A DNA stretch of 64,000 nucleotides. Origin: Archegozetes longisetosus. Taxonomy: Eukaryota > Arthropoda > Arachnida > Sarcoptiformes > Trhypochthoniidae. Shown piece after piece: positions 36,675-50,433 of the stretch (positions are counted from its first letter, which is position 1; each line of letters begins with the position of its first letter). The position numbers and the translations under genes were made by a program. The stretch lies in contig JAEMBT020000004.1 in assembly GCA_018873245.2 (NCBI GenBank), positions 6,000,573-6,064,572 of the forward strand, read 5' to 3'. A model generated the notes under the pieces. The model did not search any database and was not told the origin of the DNA. It saw only the letters and a list, made by a program, of their open reading frames with translations.

Positions 36675-38434
36675 ATGGCGTTAAACTGTATGTTGAGAAG
36701 TGCATCAAAACTGGTTAAAAGCCATTCAATTCATCAAAAATGGGTTTGTTTGACATGCATATTTTCAAATTTATTTAATCAATAACTAATAAATGATTAT
36801 ATATTGAATGGATAATAGATACGATCATCGCATCATGTATCGGGCGTCAGTTTCGCTCAAGCCCTTAGTATTCCTGAAACCATTCAAACTGAACTCAAAA
36901 ATGGTATCAGAGTAGCTACTGAAGACAATGGTAGTCCGACGGCCACTGTTGGAGTCTGGTTGGATGCGGGAACTCGCTATGAGTCTCCTGAGAGCAATGG
37001 TGTCGCCAACTTTGTCGAGCATATGATTCTCAAGGGAACCGATAAAAGACCACAGAATAAACTCGAAGCTGAGATCGAAAGCATTGGTGCTGTCCTCAAC
37101 TCGTACACCGGCAAAGAACAGACAGCTTTTTACATCAAATGTCTTTCTAGTGATGTCCCGAAAGTCATTGAAATATTGGGAGATTTGGTCTCAAATCCAA
37201 AATTTGATGAAAACGAGATTTCGAAGCAACGTGAAGTGATTCTGAGAGAAATGCAAGAATTGGACACTAACTATCAAGAGGTAGTTTTCGATTACTTGCA
37301 TTCGATTGCGTTCCAGCAAACGCCACTTGCATTGTCACGAACCGGTCCCACAGAAAATGTCAAGAGAATCAACCGAAACGATTTAGTGAATTATCACAAC
37401 ACTCACTTCAGAGGACCGCGAATTGTGTTGTCAGCTGCCGGTGGAATCGATCACAACCAAATGTATTAATTTTATAAATAGACAAAATACAGAATGTAAT
37501 GGTTTGGTTTGAATTGATTGATATTTATATTTTAGAGTAAAGCTAGCGAACGAACATTTGAATCAAATCAAGTTAACCTATGATAAGAGTGAAATACCAA
37601 TTCTCAGCCCTTGTCGTTTCACTGGAAGTGACATTCGTGTGAGAGATGATTCGATGCCTTTGGCACACGTGGCAATCGCTCTGGAAGGAGCAGGCTATGA
37701 AAATCCTGATCATATTCCACTACTGCTGGCCAGTCATGTGAGTCATTCATATCTACTAAATGACAGAAATTTCAATTTTTTAATGATGAAAATATATAAA
37801 AGCGGATATGGGAATGATTTTAAAATGATTATATTATAATCTGATCAATACTTTATTTATTGATTTCTATTCGCAGTAAAAGATTAGCACAAAATTATAT
37901 TTAATTATGATATTTCAGTTGATGGGTTCGTGGGATCGTTCACATGGCGGAGGATCTAATTGTTCAAGCTATATGGGATTGTGTTCGGCTACTGATAATC
38001 TGTCGCACAGTTTCCAATCATTTAGTTTAAACTACAAAGACACAGGTTTGTGGGGCATATACTTTGTGTCTGAGCGCTTGAAGCAGGAAGACTTCACTTG
38101 GCATATGCAAAACGAATGGAGGAGACTATGCACTGAAGTGACTAACAATGAACTACAAAGAGCCAAAAACTTACTTATTACGAATATAGCGTTACAAGCT
38201 GAGGGCTCAACAACTATAGCTGAAGATACAGGAAGACAAGTGTTGAATAATGGAAGTCGTATTCCATTGCCTGAGCTTGAAGCTAAAATTCAATCGATTA
38301 GCGCGAAAAAGTTCCGAGATGTTTGTTCTCATTATATTTGGGATCGTTGTCCGGCTGTGGCTGCTATTGGACCAGTTGAGAACTTGCCTCTTTATGAGAA
38401 TCTAAGAGGAAAAATGACTTGGGCTCGATATTAG
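36675..38434 (+). CDS. UQCRC1: Cytochrome bc1 complex core protein 1
   Basis: Four exons in phase: 36675-36743, 36819-37462, 37536-37737 and 37919-38434 (TAG), giving 476 residues, close to the usual 480. This M16 peptidase-like subunit sits on the matrix side of respiratory complex III. The N terminus (MALNCMLRSASKLVKSHS) is a typical mitochondrial presequence: basic, hydroxylated and without acids. Family blocks seen are TVGVWLDAGTRYE, LNSYTGKEQTAFYIK, VILREMQELDTN, GPRIVLSAAGG, LSPCRFTGSDIRVRDD, PLAHVAIALEG and SHSFQSFSLNYKDTGLWG. The zinc motif HxxEH of active MPP-beta reads NFVEH here (N87, E90, H91), so the first His is missing. This resembles vertebrate core 1 (YFVEH) and argues for UQCRC1 rather than the processing peptidase. 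AATAAA lies at 38574. Confidence 0.92.
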
Positions 38435-38573
38435 TCATTGATCTAATTCTAAACAATTACTGTCAATACTGCCCTGTTTAGTTCTAATTTAATTGTTATC
38501 TTAGATTTCTTTCAGAAAGTTATTTAAATTTAAAATTGATCAATTGTATTGAACCACGAGTAAAGTGAGCTAA

Positions 38574-38579
38574 AATAAA
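38574..38579 (+). terminator. Likely polyadenylation signal of UQCRC1
   Basis: AATAAA about 140 nt past the stop, followed by a T-rich stretch. Confidence 0.6.
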
Positions 38580-40431
<1,852 letters not shown>

Positions 40432-42970
40432 GACTTGTGGTGTTTCGCCTGATATCACATTCTCTCATTTTGTTAACTTATCAAAAAAACTATTTCTACT
40501 TCAATATAACAAATTATAATGACTTATGTTTTCAATAGCAGCTAATGTATTGTTTTTCTTTTACCACAACTACTACTAGTCATTCTTTTATTACCAATTA
40601 TTCTTCCATTTAAAACTAAGGTTCAAAAGAAACAACTAAATTATTACGTGCCTGAAGTTGTGTATCAAATGTTCTTAAACACAAAATTAAGTCTTTGATT
40701 ATCATTTCAAAATAGTATCATTTCTGTCAGTATATCATCAAAACAAAATATATTGAAGTTTTGACATATCCTTCCAATATTTATTGCTAAAATTTGTAAA
40801 ATTAGATTTATTTAATGTGTTTTCTGTCTTTTCCAACATTTGAATTTGTATAATATTTGTCAATCGATTACTTGTTTATAAATATTTCATTTATCAGAAA
40901 TACACACTTAAACTATACCTTATATTCACTATAATCTTATGTATCGTTTCATTTTGTAATTTAAACACTTTGAATTTGATTATAAAAATAAATATGGTTA
41001 AAGTCTCACTTATAAGTCTGGAAATTGGGTGGATCGCTGTTCAAAATGATTTGTTGCTCAAACAGCTAAACTGTCGATTGAGTTGTAATCATTTAAATTG
41101 TAGTGATCAATCTAAATCTGCATTTTAACTGATCAGTTAATGAATTGTTATGTGACTCACTTTTGAATTGAAAATTTTTATTCACAACTTTCCTATCTAA
41201 TATAAGTGAGATCAACAGAGCTTTAATACTAATGCTGGTTTAATACTAGTATTAAAATATGAACAAAAGAGCAAATTTGATCTAATCAATAATCAAATAT
41301 GAGAACTCGACATATTTCGAATGCACAGTTTAGTTGTTGAAGGCAACAGTTTTCGACTCATTTCTATTAATAGGCAAATGAAGCAGTTTTACGCAATATT
41401 AGATAATATGCAAATATGCACATGTCATGCATTTGTGATACTCTTTGGAAAGTTGCAAATAACTAAATCTAATGCATAACTGCTTGAATGAAAGCTTTGC
41501 TTTCAATTAAGATTTATTCAGTATTCTAAAATCATTCCTAATTGACTGCTCTTAAGCTAAGAGTACGAAACATTTTATCATTTGAAGATAAGCATATCAA
41601 AAGTTATAATTAAGGCATTGCATTTGCATAAATGCATATTTCAAGAGTGAGTAATGTTGCATATTAGACATGTGTTTGACCATAAAAACTTAGACCTTTT
41701 TTTACTTTTTATCTATTTCTCAACGTAAACACCTCAATTTTCTTCTCACCAATCAGCGTGAATACCACTTAATTCAAGACAAGTTTATTTTTTAAAATTA
41801 TGCCTAATTCTCTTCAATCAAAAGAAACTTCTAGACTAGCTGTCAGAGATTTTCTGATCAAAAATTTAGAAACAGTTACAGAAGGCTTAAAGTATTTAGC
41901 AAGTGAATTAAGAGTATATTTGAAGGAGCGAATATCCGTAAGACATTAGATGAAATTGAAGTAGAAAACACAAATAATATGATGCAATGCCTTAGCAACA
42001 ATAGGGCTATGAAATAGTAAAAGAGAAAGCAGACTTACTGTTCCAATTATTACATTAAGTTGAGTAAGATAGCTTGCAGTTTACATATACTTCATACCTA
42101 TCTACCTCTATATCACTTGAAAGCTTTATTTTAACCAGCCTTCCAACTAGCTTTCTAAACAATTATCACTTAATCACTTGATTTGAATAAGCAATTATCA
42201 GCAAGTGCCTCTAAGAGGTTAAAAGCTAAAGTTCAAACAAACGATAGCTAAAGGTCGCTCAAGTTATCTATTCTCCTTCAATTCATGAATTCACTCAACT
42301 TTGTTCAAATGAACAAAATCTATTGCTTTGATCTCTTTCTCTATTTGACTGCGCGAACAAGTTTTCAAAAATAAATTCATAGATTTGAAAACTCAACAGT
42401 AACTTGACTTAGTTCGTGGTAACGAAGCTTAACACACAAATATCATTCGGTTGTAAAACAAGCCTCATTACTATTGCATAATTTTTGAGAAGATTTATGA
42501 AGAAATCTTATAATAAATGTATTGCCTGCTGCTCTGACGGCCTAATAACGAAACAATTCCTAGATTTATTCAAATCCAAATAATAGAATATGGCGAAAAA
42601 TCAAGTAGCTTCCGTTTAAAGCTATAATCTTTAAGGGTGATCCTATTGACTTAAAGATGTACACATTTTCTAGTTTGGAGTTAGGTTTGCGATCAATTTT
42701 CATATGAAAGAAATTTGGTTTGGTTTCGCACTTTAATATAAAGTCAATTGTTTTACTGTTGCTTATATTTATACTTTTCTCAAACAGAAATACTTAAAAA
42801 ATTCTTTAAGAAATTATGTTATGTGCTATGCATTTCTTAAAAATCAATTCTGTAGTGAAATTTGATGTTATTAGAATATCGGTGTCAATATTAGTATATC
42901 AGACATAATGAAGAATAAATTACAATTGGTTTTGGAATATTTATGAATACATATAGAAAATTTCTAAAAC
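40432..42970. other. Convergent intergenic region, Rho1 3' UTR and bZIP 3' flank
   Basis: Rho1 (+) and the bZIP gene (-) face each other. 40432 to about 41010 is probably Rho1 3' UTR, with AATAAA at 40987-40992. The rest is AT-rich without recognisable coding sequence or repeats. Confidence 0.5.
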
Positions 42971-45783
42971 CTAATTGTCATTATCGCGACGATTAGGTCT
43001 ACCATTATATAGCATTTCACGTAATTTTCCGATTTCTTCTCTAAGGGTATCAACTTCCGCTTTTAATTTCACGTTTTCCTGTTCAAGATACAAAACTCTA
43101 GCATTAGTTTGTTGTTCTTTAACTCTTCTAACTTCTCGCGAGCGCTTTGCCGACTCGTTATTTCTTTTTCTTCTTTCCCAATATCTAGAATTGAGAGAAA
43201 AACAAATCAATTAGGAGATTGTTGAAAGAGAAGTATTGAGAATGAGACATACGCTTCATCTTTGCTCTCAACAGGTATTGGATTGGGTTTTCGTTTCTTT
43301 CTCAAAGAAACTATGGTAGCGACACCAGAATGACTCGAACCATCACTTAATGGAGAATTTGGAGAACCTATTGATACTTGAGAATTAGCTACAATTGCAG
43401 GCCAGAGATAATGCGTTGGTGGAGAACCAGGAGACATTGAAGTCGTGTAATTCCTTAGAAGTAATGGAGTAGAAGTTTGTGATTTAGGATCAGCTAAATA
43501 CGCCAATCGATTGTTTTCATGCGACAAATCTTCCACTTTTGGTCTTAAGCTTACATCCATTTCAACTATAAAAAGTTAAATTATAAGATTATACTTGGAA
43601 CATTTGACGAAAAGTTGACTATAAGCTGAGACGAAGAGAAGTACGACAAATAAACGTTTTATATAAGTGATTAGCTCTGAATTGAATAAACAAATAATGA
43701 ACTAGGTGTCGATAAGGAATGAGTTAATGCTAAACAGAAGGAAACTCAAATGAAATTCCCAAAAGAAAGCCCCAATCATAATTAACATTGGCTTCCGAGA
43801 ACTAAAAAACATTTTAAATTCTTATATAATCGGTTGGACAAATCCAACTGAAAAGCGTACAGCTAATTGCAACAAATTTCTTCTGAACAACATCTAGATC
43901 GGTATCGAGATATATTCAATTACGGAATCAATTGAACTAATAAGACAATATTACCCGTCACTAACAATTGAATGAACAATTGAAACAAGAATATGTAAAA
44001 GTTATACGAATTTGAGACAATTATTAAAAGTAAACGGCTATCGATAGGTAAAATCGATCGTAAGTTGACACAAAAAACTGAAGACAATTTGGGAAAATGC
44101 TTAATTCGGAAATTAGGTCTTAGTAACTACTGGCAAATGATAACTATTGCAATAAACGTGAGTTAGTCAGCAATTTCACTCAGAAAACATCATTTAGACT
44201 CTATTCATAAGATTAAGCATCGAATTGCGACTATTTCTCGGAAAAAATTCACTATAAAAATAATTGCACTTGAAATGTGCAACATTGAGTCACCACCAGA
44301 TACAGTCGAACTAAACTATAGTTACTCTATGAAACTGTTTCCCAGAAATATTTCTAGAGCTTATCATCAAATTACTCATTTGCGATCAACAACCAAATAA
44401 ACTTATTAATTTCAATTTGGATAACGAGACTAAGCAGATAGAACACGAATTTGTTTTCAAAATTTCAAGTGTATTGCGTTTTGATAAATGTGAAGAGTAT
44501 TCGACAAAAACAAGTCTTCTAATCTATCAAAATTTCAAATAAACCCTCAGCTTTGTGAAATTTGGCCCAACGGGTAGTATCTGAAAGCTCCCTCAGAGAT
44601 CACTCATCGATTTGGTATCTTTCTGTGCCCCTCCTCATCCCTATTCTAAGAAATAACCCGCCCCCTCAGTCGACAAAGATGTGAACGTGACTTCCTACTG
44701 TCACCGTTTCATGTACAATCAAAAGCCCGAGCTGCAAACGGACGTGAGCTGAGTCGAACCTGGGCTGGGCCGAACCTGGGCTGGGCCGAGCCTGGGCTGG
44801 ACCGAGCCTGGGCTGGACCTCACCCAGGATGAGCCGGACTTGGGCTGAACTGAAATTGAGCTGATGAAATGCAGTTGCAACTGGACTGAAGGTGAGGATG
44901 CCTGAGCTAATGGCAATCTACAGTCGAAGTTATTAAACCCTTATCATATAATTAAAACATTGAAGCCAGAGGATGCAATAATAGACATTTTGATGAGTCG
45001 ACGCTTTGTAACAAATAACCAATGACTGAAAAGTTGTGATGAAATTATATGTCTCATCAATAAGTTCGAAAGCAAGCTGCTTTAGGCAAACACTGGACAA
45101 CACATTCCTATCTCAACAAACATCAACTCCGATAACTTACTCTTCATCTTAAACTTAATCTACTCCTTAAAAGTAATCCTTAAATCAAATCGTATTTTCA
45201 CTATTATTAAAATCAAAACTTCGTTCTCAGTCGAATAACTTGTTGACTAATACTTTGAGCGAATAGTGGAGAAATATTTGAGAGTTTTACGGCCTTTCAT
45301 TCAATCGCAGAGCATTTGTTAACGTTAAGGATTCTTTAACGTAATAAATTGAGCTGAAGCGTAGACTGACTACTATATGAATACTTTTAAACAAATTAGA
45401 ATTAGTTCATATCCTTGGAATTTGCTGATTTAAACTAATTTCCCAAATTGAAAGTTTGGGCCGGAGAAAGATTGATGAAAGCACGAACACAGAGCCCACT
45501 ACTTCTACACAAATCAATCATAAAATCCGAATGAACCAATAATAAATCAAAAAATTTAGTTTCTAAATGGCTTTAGTATCAATTTGAAACAAAAATAAGT
45601 CGCACACTGTTCATTCAGCTGAATTGTAGAATATTTACACATGTGTCGGATATTTCATTTGAATTGAGAGAATAGTTGATAGAAAAAACAGATCATTCAT
45701 ATAAATATCATACCGTTTCTCAAGCCTTGGTTTTGATCGTGATATTCGCGAAGAATACGCGTCGATAAATCTAATTCACGCAT
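42971..45783 (-). CDS. PAR/giant-like bZIP transcription factor
   Basis: Minus-strand exons 45783-45714, 43565-43253 and 43184-42971 (TAG) join in phase and give 198 residues. The first exon (MRELDLSTRILREYHDQNQG) is 2.1 kb upstream; its donor GTATGA in phase 1 fits the acceptor above 43565, extending the protein beyond the internal ATG at 43560. The C-terminal bZIP has the KDEAYWERRKRNNESAKRSR basic region, from about residue 125, followed by a heptad coiled coil (LYLEQENVKLKAEVDTLREE). The KxxxYWxRRxxNNxxAKRSR pattern is that of the PAR, giant, CES-2 and NFIL3 group, which binds TTAYRTAA-type sites and acts in circadian, developmental or apoptosis control. The region before the basic domain is Ser/Pro-rich. 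I cannot tell which subgroup it belongs to, so no symbol is given. Confidence 0.85.
44760..44823. repeat. 16-bp GC-rich minisatellite, four copies
   Basis: Four 16-bp units of CTGGGCTGGGCCGAAC type with few substitutions, plus degenerate flanking copies, in the first intron of the bZIP gene. It is a sharp GC island (about two-thirds G+C) in an AT-rich intron. Both strands have short open frames over it, which I treat as artefacts of the repeat. Confidence 0.9.
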
Positions 45784-48491
45784 AATTTGTTAAGTTGAAA
45801 GTAGAGTTGGACTAATAATAAACTGTCGAAGTGTTAACTAGGAAAGTCAAGTGAAGACTGACTTAGGAATGACAAAAGCTGTACTGAAATTAGGTGTAAT
45901 TTAAAGTTATGCAACGTTAAACATCCATACATAAAGTGAGATAACCCCAGATTGAGTCTTATGACGCAATTCTCACTCCCTTTTACATGAATTTAATGCG
46001 TAATCGTTCCGTTTTGGATTGCATAACATCGCACAAACATGTTATCGGCTCTTAGGCACTCACATGAGCGTATGAGCACGAATTACGCAATTCTGTTGTT
46101 CTAACTTTCAGGGTTATTATTATTCAATACTAATCTCTCATTTGTCATTAAAGGTTTTTTCCACTCAAGTTCCTTATATTGTTCACTTGTGAGTTGGATC
46201 CACAAACTTCATATTAATTAACTATGAATTAATCCGAGTTGTAAACTAATTAAGGCATCTAACTACAGGCATATTACAGCTAGTAACGAACAAATGTCTT
46301 AAATAAAAAGTTTAGATAAAGCGATGAGTAAGATTGTTTTGATGAGAAAATATGTTGTTATCAATACCAACTGTAAGAATAATATATGATATCTTATAGT
46401 TAAATTCCAAGTAATTTCTTACCCTTCAATTATGTAATATTTGTTAGTTTTAGTCATATTCAAACTAAATGTGCGCAACAATATTGTTTACAATAGATAA
46501 CTTTACGTTCACTCAATCTTTACCATCATGTGATTGTGTCAATTATTTTCTAGTTAATATTTCAAAAGCATAAACATTTTTCTGTTTACCCTAAATATCT
46601 TCTGTATAGTTATCAAAGATTTATTATATTAATAAGAAAAACATGAAAAACATTTCACTCAAATTTCAGCTAAAGTTTTACGTCAGTAGCTAAGGCTTTG
46701 AAACTATATTTATTTGTTATTTTGCAAATTTCATTGAAAACTGCAAAATTATACTTAGAACTAAAGGACAAAAGTTATAAAGGAAAAGATAGCAAGTATA
46801 AATGATAACAACAGGAAATGGTCGAAGAGTTGCTCAAGAGTAAACTTATTTTTATTATTTCTACTTCTCAGAAATATGATTGACGAATAAAACTAATGAC
46901 CTTAATTATAGTTGTTACGTAAAATCATTTCCAGGTTCATTCACGGAATAAGGTGTAAAGTTAGCAAAACCTAATTTTACCATTAGTTTATTTCATTATC
47001 AATGTTTCATCAGTTGGGGCTCAATGAAAATCCTATTTTTGGGTGGACTCAGCTTTAGGGTTGGTCTCATTTTTCAAACAATTTTTAGGTCTTTATACTC
47101 GAGCCATAATTGAAAATTATGACTATGGCTACAATTTGAATAAAACTATTATGACTCACATCAACATAATGCCCGAGTTTGGCTAACATTTGAATATTTG
47201 CATTTAATTTAACAGAAAATATTGTTAAGTTGAGCGGTGAAACAATCGTTACTGAATGATTCGTGTTTATATTACATGAATTCTCGATACTACTAACCAT
47301 AATGTACTACATTTTCCAACCTTCAAGACTAGAATCTATCCGAATAATTTCTCATTAAATTATACGATTATTTCTCTGTATACTCGATAAAATGAATCAA
47401 AATGACATTTATAGCTTGAATACATAGAGCATTAGCAGTACTTTTTGTGAGTTATTTGCCACAAAAAACAAGCTCAACTGTTTACCCCTTATCACGTTTT
47501 AGCAAGAATAGTCCCACACAATTTTAGATTACAATCATCCAACTCTTTTTATGACTACAGTTAAATTTCTCTCTAAATATGCCTTCATTTCCTATGCATT
47601 TAGTTATTCTGTCTTAAAACCCATTTAGCTGCATGTCAGGGTTTGACGAATTTGGTTTTATTTAAAAGCAGAGTTGGTTTTGTTGTTTAAAAACTAGGCA
47701 TTTACGACATTTGACAATTATATTTACGATTATCATGGAAAGTTTCAACAAAAATTATTTACTTCCTGATTGTTTCTACTATAAGATATGAAAAATTGAA
47801 TCATTTCATAACTAAAACTAATTGAATTACGAGTAAATAACACTTCTACAGTAATAAATAATCATTGTAATGTATTGAGCAACATATCCGTATATCTATT
47901 TTTTTAGCTACTCCTCTCGAGTGTTAACAATAAAACAAGTAATAGTTATCACAAAAGAGATAAGTTTTTCTCGGAATTCAAGTTTCAAATATCAAATTTT
48001 ATTTTTTATCTCAAAGACATGTACACTTAGCACTCATGTACCCTAGAAATAATGAGAACAATGATACTAGTACTCTCTCTCTCTCTCTCTCTCTTTCCAA
48101 ACTGATCTGGTTAGCAATCACAAAAAGAATCAATCCTGATATAAGAAATCGGGTTTCGATTTTATGCATTCACTGAAGTTAGGGACTCATTTTAAAAATA
48201 ATTTTAATATTGAGTGATCATTGGATATCATATCTTCAAATTTGATTTAGTTTGAGGAATTTGTTTTTCTCGAAAAAAGAATGAAAAATCAGCTAAAATT
48301 CGGTTTTGCCATAGAGATTAATATGAGCAGCTGGGACCCTAGAGACAGGTCTTAAAAGTGTTATTTAGACGGCAAGATCGAACCAAGCGGATATTAGTAA
48401 GGTACATGGCTTTAATATTCGAGTATGTCAATGTTGGTACCATTGCAACCTTGCAATAAAACTAAGTCTAATAAAGCAATTGGAGATAAAC
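45784..48491. other. Intergenic region upstream of the bZIP gene
   Basis: About 2.7 kb of AT-rich sequence between the bZIP promoter side and the RBM7-like 3' end. It contains a (CT)n microsatellite at 48073. No coding sequence is recognised. Confidence 0.5.
48073..48094. repeat. (CT)11 microsatellite
   Basis: Uninterrupted CT run in non-coding sequence. Confidence 0.95.
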
Positions 48492-48497
48492 TTTATT
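48492..48497 (-). terminator. Likely polyadenylation signal of the RBM7-like gene
   Basis: TTTATT on the plus strand, that is AATAAA on the coding strand, about 136 nt beyond the stop. Confidence 0.5.
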
Positions 48498-48632
48498 TAT
48501 CATTAAGTCTATCAAATAAAATATAGTATTTATATGCTATAAAATTTTGAACAGCAATCTAAATATCGCGTAATGACCAATGGTATGATACACGAAATGA
48601 CAAATATAAATTTAAATACTTTTTACTAAATA

Positions 48633-49897
48633 TTACCGATAACTATGAGGTCTATATTGATGTGGACCATGTGACCCTTTGATTCTATGGTCATAATCTC
48701 GATGTTGATGTGATGGACGACTGTATGGAGAATGGCGTCGATCGTAATCATTTGAATGATGACGTCGACTTTCACAGTTGGCAGGTCTATCGTGATCGTA
48801 ATGAGGTGACCAAAGTTGCTTTCCATCACGATATGACGGTTCTTCTCTCCTATAGTGTTGCCTCCTTTCATGTCCATAATTATTATTTTTTCTGTAACCA
48901 TCTCTTTCATTTTGATGCTTCATATCTGTCAATACAAATGTCAATTTAAGTGTTTTCCATCTCTATTGAAATTTATAAATTAATTTCTAACCATTTGGCA
49001 AAAATTGTTGAAAATAATTAGGATTACATTCCATCGCGTAGTTGAAAGCACGCATTGATTTTACATAGTCATAAACACTCTATTAAAATGTTTATTAAAT
49101 GAATATTAGTGAAAATTCCTTTGCTTTTCTATGGAATGTGATGCGCATTGTTGCAAATCACGATCGCGTTTCAATCAAGGTTAGCTAATACCGATTGTGA
49201 TAGACATAACCTAGACTTCAGCTTATGGAGTATTATTAGTCCGCGTCATTTCCAACATTGCGGTTTACAATCCATAGTTAAGCCATCATTTTGAACTAAT
49301 AATCAAGTTTCAGTAGAGATATCATAGTTATCATATTTGTTGAAATACCTCATCAACTATTTTCGGCGACAAATACAATTCTTGACCGAACAGATGAACT
49401 CCTTCCATAAGAGCTCTGATTGCATTAAATTCAAAAAGAAAATATTCACTTAAATAATGATTTAGAGTAAACATCAATGAAGGTTTGAGACTTACAGAGA
49501 ATAAGCGACCGAACATTTATGAGAGAATTCAATGTATGCAAAATCAGATCTCAAAACAACGTTCACCACCTTTACGGACAAAATTAATAAATTATCGTTT
49601 TATAAATTACATAATTAGTGGCCAATCAGTTCATGACTTACAGGTCCCGCCTATTGTTTCAAATAAATAATAATCAAGTTAGTAAATAAATCGAAAACAA
49701 TGAAATGGTCAAAATTAAGACCTGATTGAAGAGCTCCTCAAGAATTGAACGCGTTACATAATTAGAGTTCAAGTTACGAACCACCTAATGTCCAAGTATT
49801 AAATCAATCAAATTATAGTCAATTGTGATAATTGAGTTGTAAATAAGTGTAGAATCAATGCTAAAATACTCACAAGAGTTCTCTCTTCTAGCGACAT
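48633..49897 (-). CDS. RBM7/RBM11-like RRM protein
   Basis: Minus-strand exons: 49897-49874, 49784-49722, 49650-49642 (9 nt), 49569-49496, 49415-49349, 49079-48992 and 48925-48633, all in phase, giving 205 residues (human RBM7 is about 266). RBM7 is the RNA-binding subunit of the nuclear exosome targeting complex with ZCCHC8 and MTR4. A single N-terminal RRM is visible: RNP2 as TLVVRNL, helix SILEELFNQAGPV, RNP1 as SDFAYIEF, then SVAYSLALMEGVHLFGQELYL. The C terminus is rich in Arg, His, Tyr and Asp (HYRREEPSYRDGKQLWSPHY), like the RBM7 tail. The loop between strands 2 and 3 is about eight residues shorter than in human RBM7. The gene is divergent from the glypican gene. Confidence 0.82.
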
Positions 49898-50433
49898 TTT
49901 TTTACCTGTAATTCTACTGAATGAAATGCTAGTTTACAGTGGTACGGAGGCCATCTATGGAACACTTTAGTTGGGGAACAGTTCTATAGCCTTTGCAACC
50001 TAGCACGCTAGCGCCCACTCCCCTCACCAACCCTGTTTCTAAACTTAATGTACCACCGTAACCATGGTTTAGTTCGGTTGGCTAGGGTGGGAAGGGAATG
50101 GCGCGAGCAGCGCGCTAGGTTCAAAAATGTGCTGCTAGTTTGAAAGTTGCTCCTCTGCTAAAGTGCTCCGCGTGTCTCCTCTATACCGTTTATAATGTTG
50201 TTAGTGTTGCGCATGTCATTCGTAGATCTGGTACTCGTACAGGTTTTCTGTCTCACAGTAGTGTCTGATAGAATGAGCACACTATTGAGGAGTGCATTCA
50301 CTGCTATATCAACTCCTTTTATAGAAGATAATAGAATAAGTGTTTGTATTGAGAGACTTGAGAGTCAGTGAGTCTGAGATAGTCCTTAAGTATATGCAAT
50401 GCAACGGATTGTAAGCAAACATATGAAATAATA
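49898..50433. promoter_or_regulatory. Shared divergent promoter region, RBM7-like and glypican
   Basis: The two start codons face away from each other across 536 bp, so both promoters must lie here. The segment is clearly more GC-rich than the surroundings. About half is occupied by an imperfect inverted repeat (see the next entry). No TATA box is obvious next to either start. Confidence 0.55.
49937..50192. mobile_element. Imperfect inverted-repeat (foldback/MITE-like) element
   Basis: Arms of about 105-120 nt can pair with gaps. Left arm landmarks in order: GGTACGGAGG (49941), GGAACACTTTAG, AACCTAGC, CACTCCCCTCACCAACC and CTAAAC (near 50040). The right arm read in reverse complement shows GGTATAGAGG (50187), GGAGCACTTTAG, AACCTAGC, CCCTTCCCACCC, CCAACC and CTAAAC. 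The loop is about 20 nt. The left edge reads TTA then CAGTGGTACGG and the right edge ends ACCGTTTATA. A TA target duplication as in Tc1/mariner derivatives is conceivable but not convincing. No open frame is present. It could instead be a fixed regulatory palindrome. Confidence 0.5.

Noticed and set aside
36960-37469. Extending UQCRC1 exon 2 to its in-frame stop at 37469
   Set aside because: A donor at 37463 in the right phase continues into the conserved LSPCRFTGSDIRVRDD exon, so the stop is intronic.
44719-44916. Minus-strand frame rich in Pro, Gly and Ser
   Set aside because: It is the translation of the 16-bp minisatellite within the bZIP intron.
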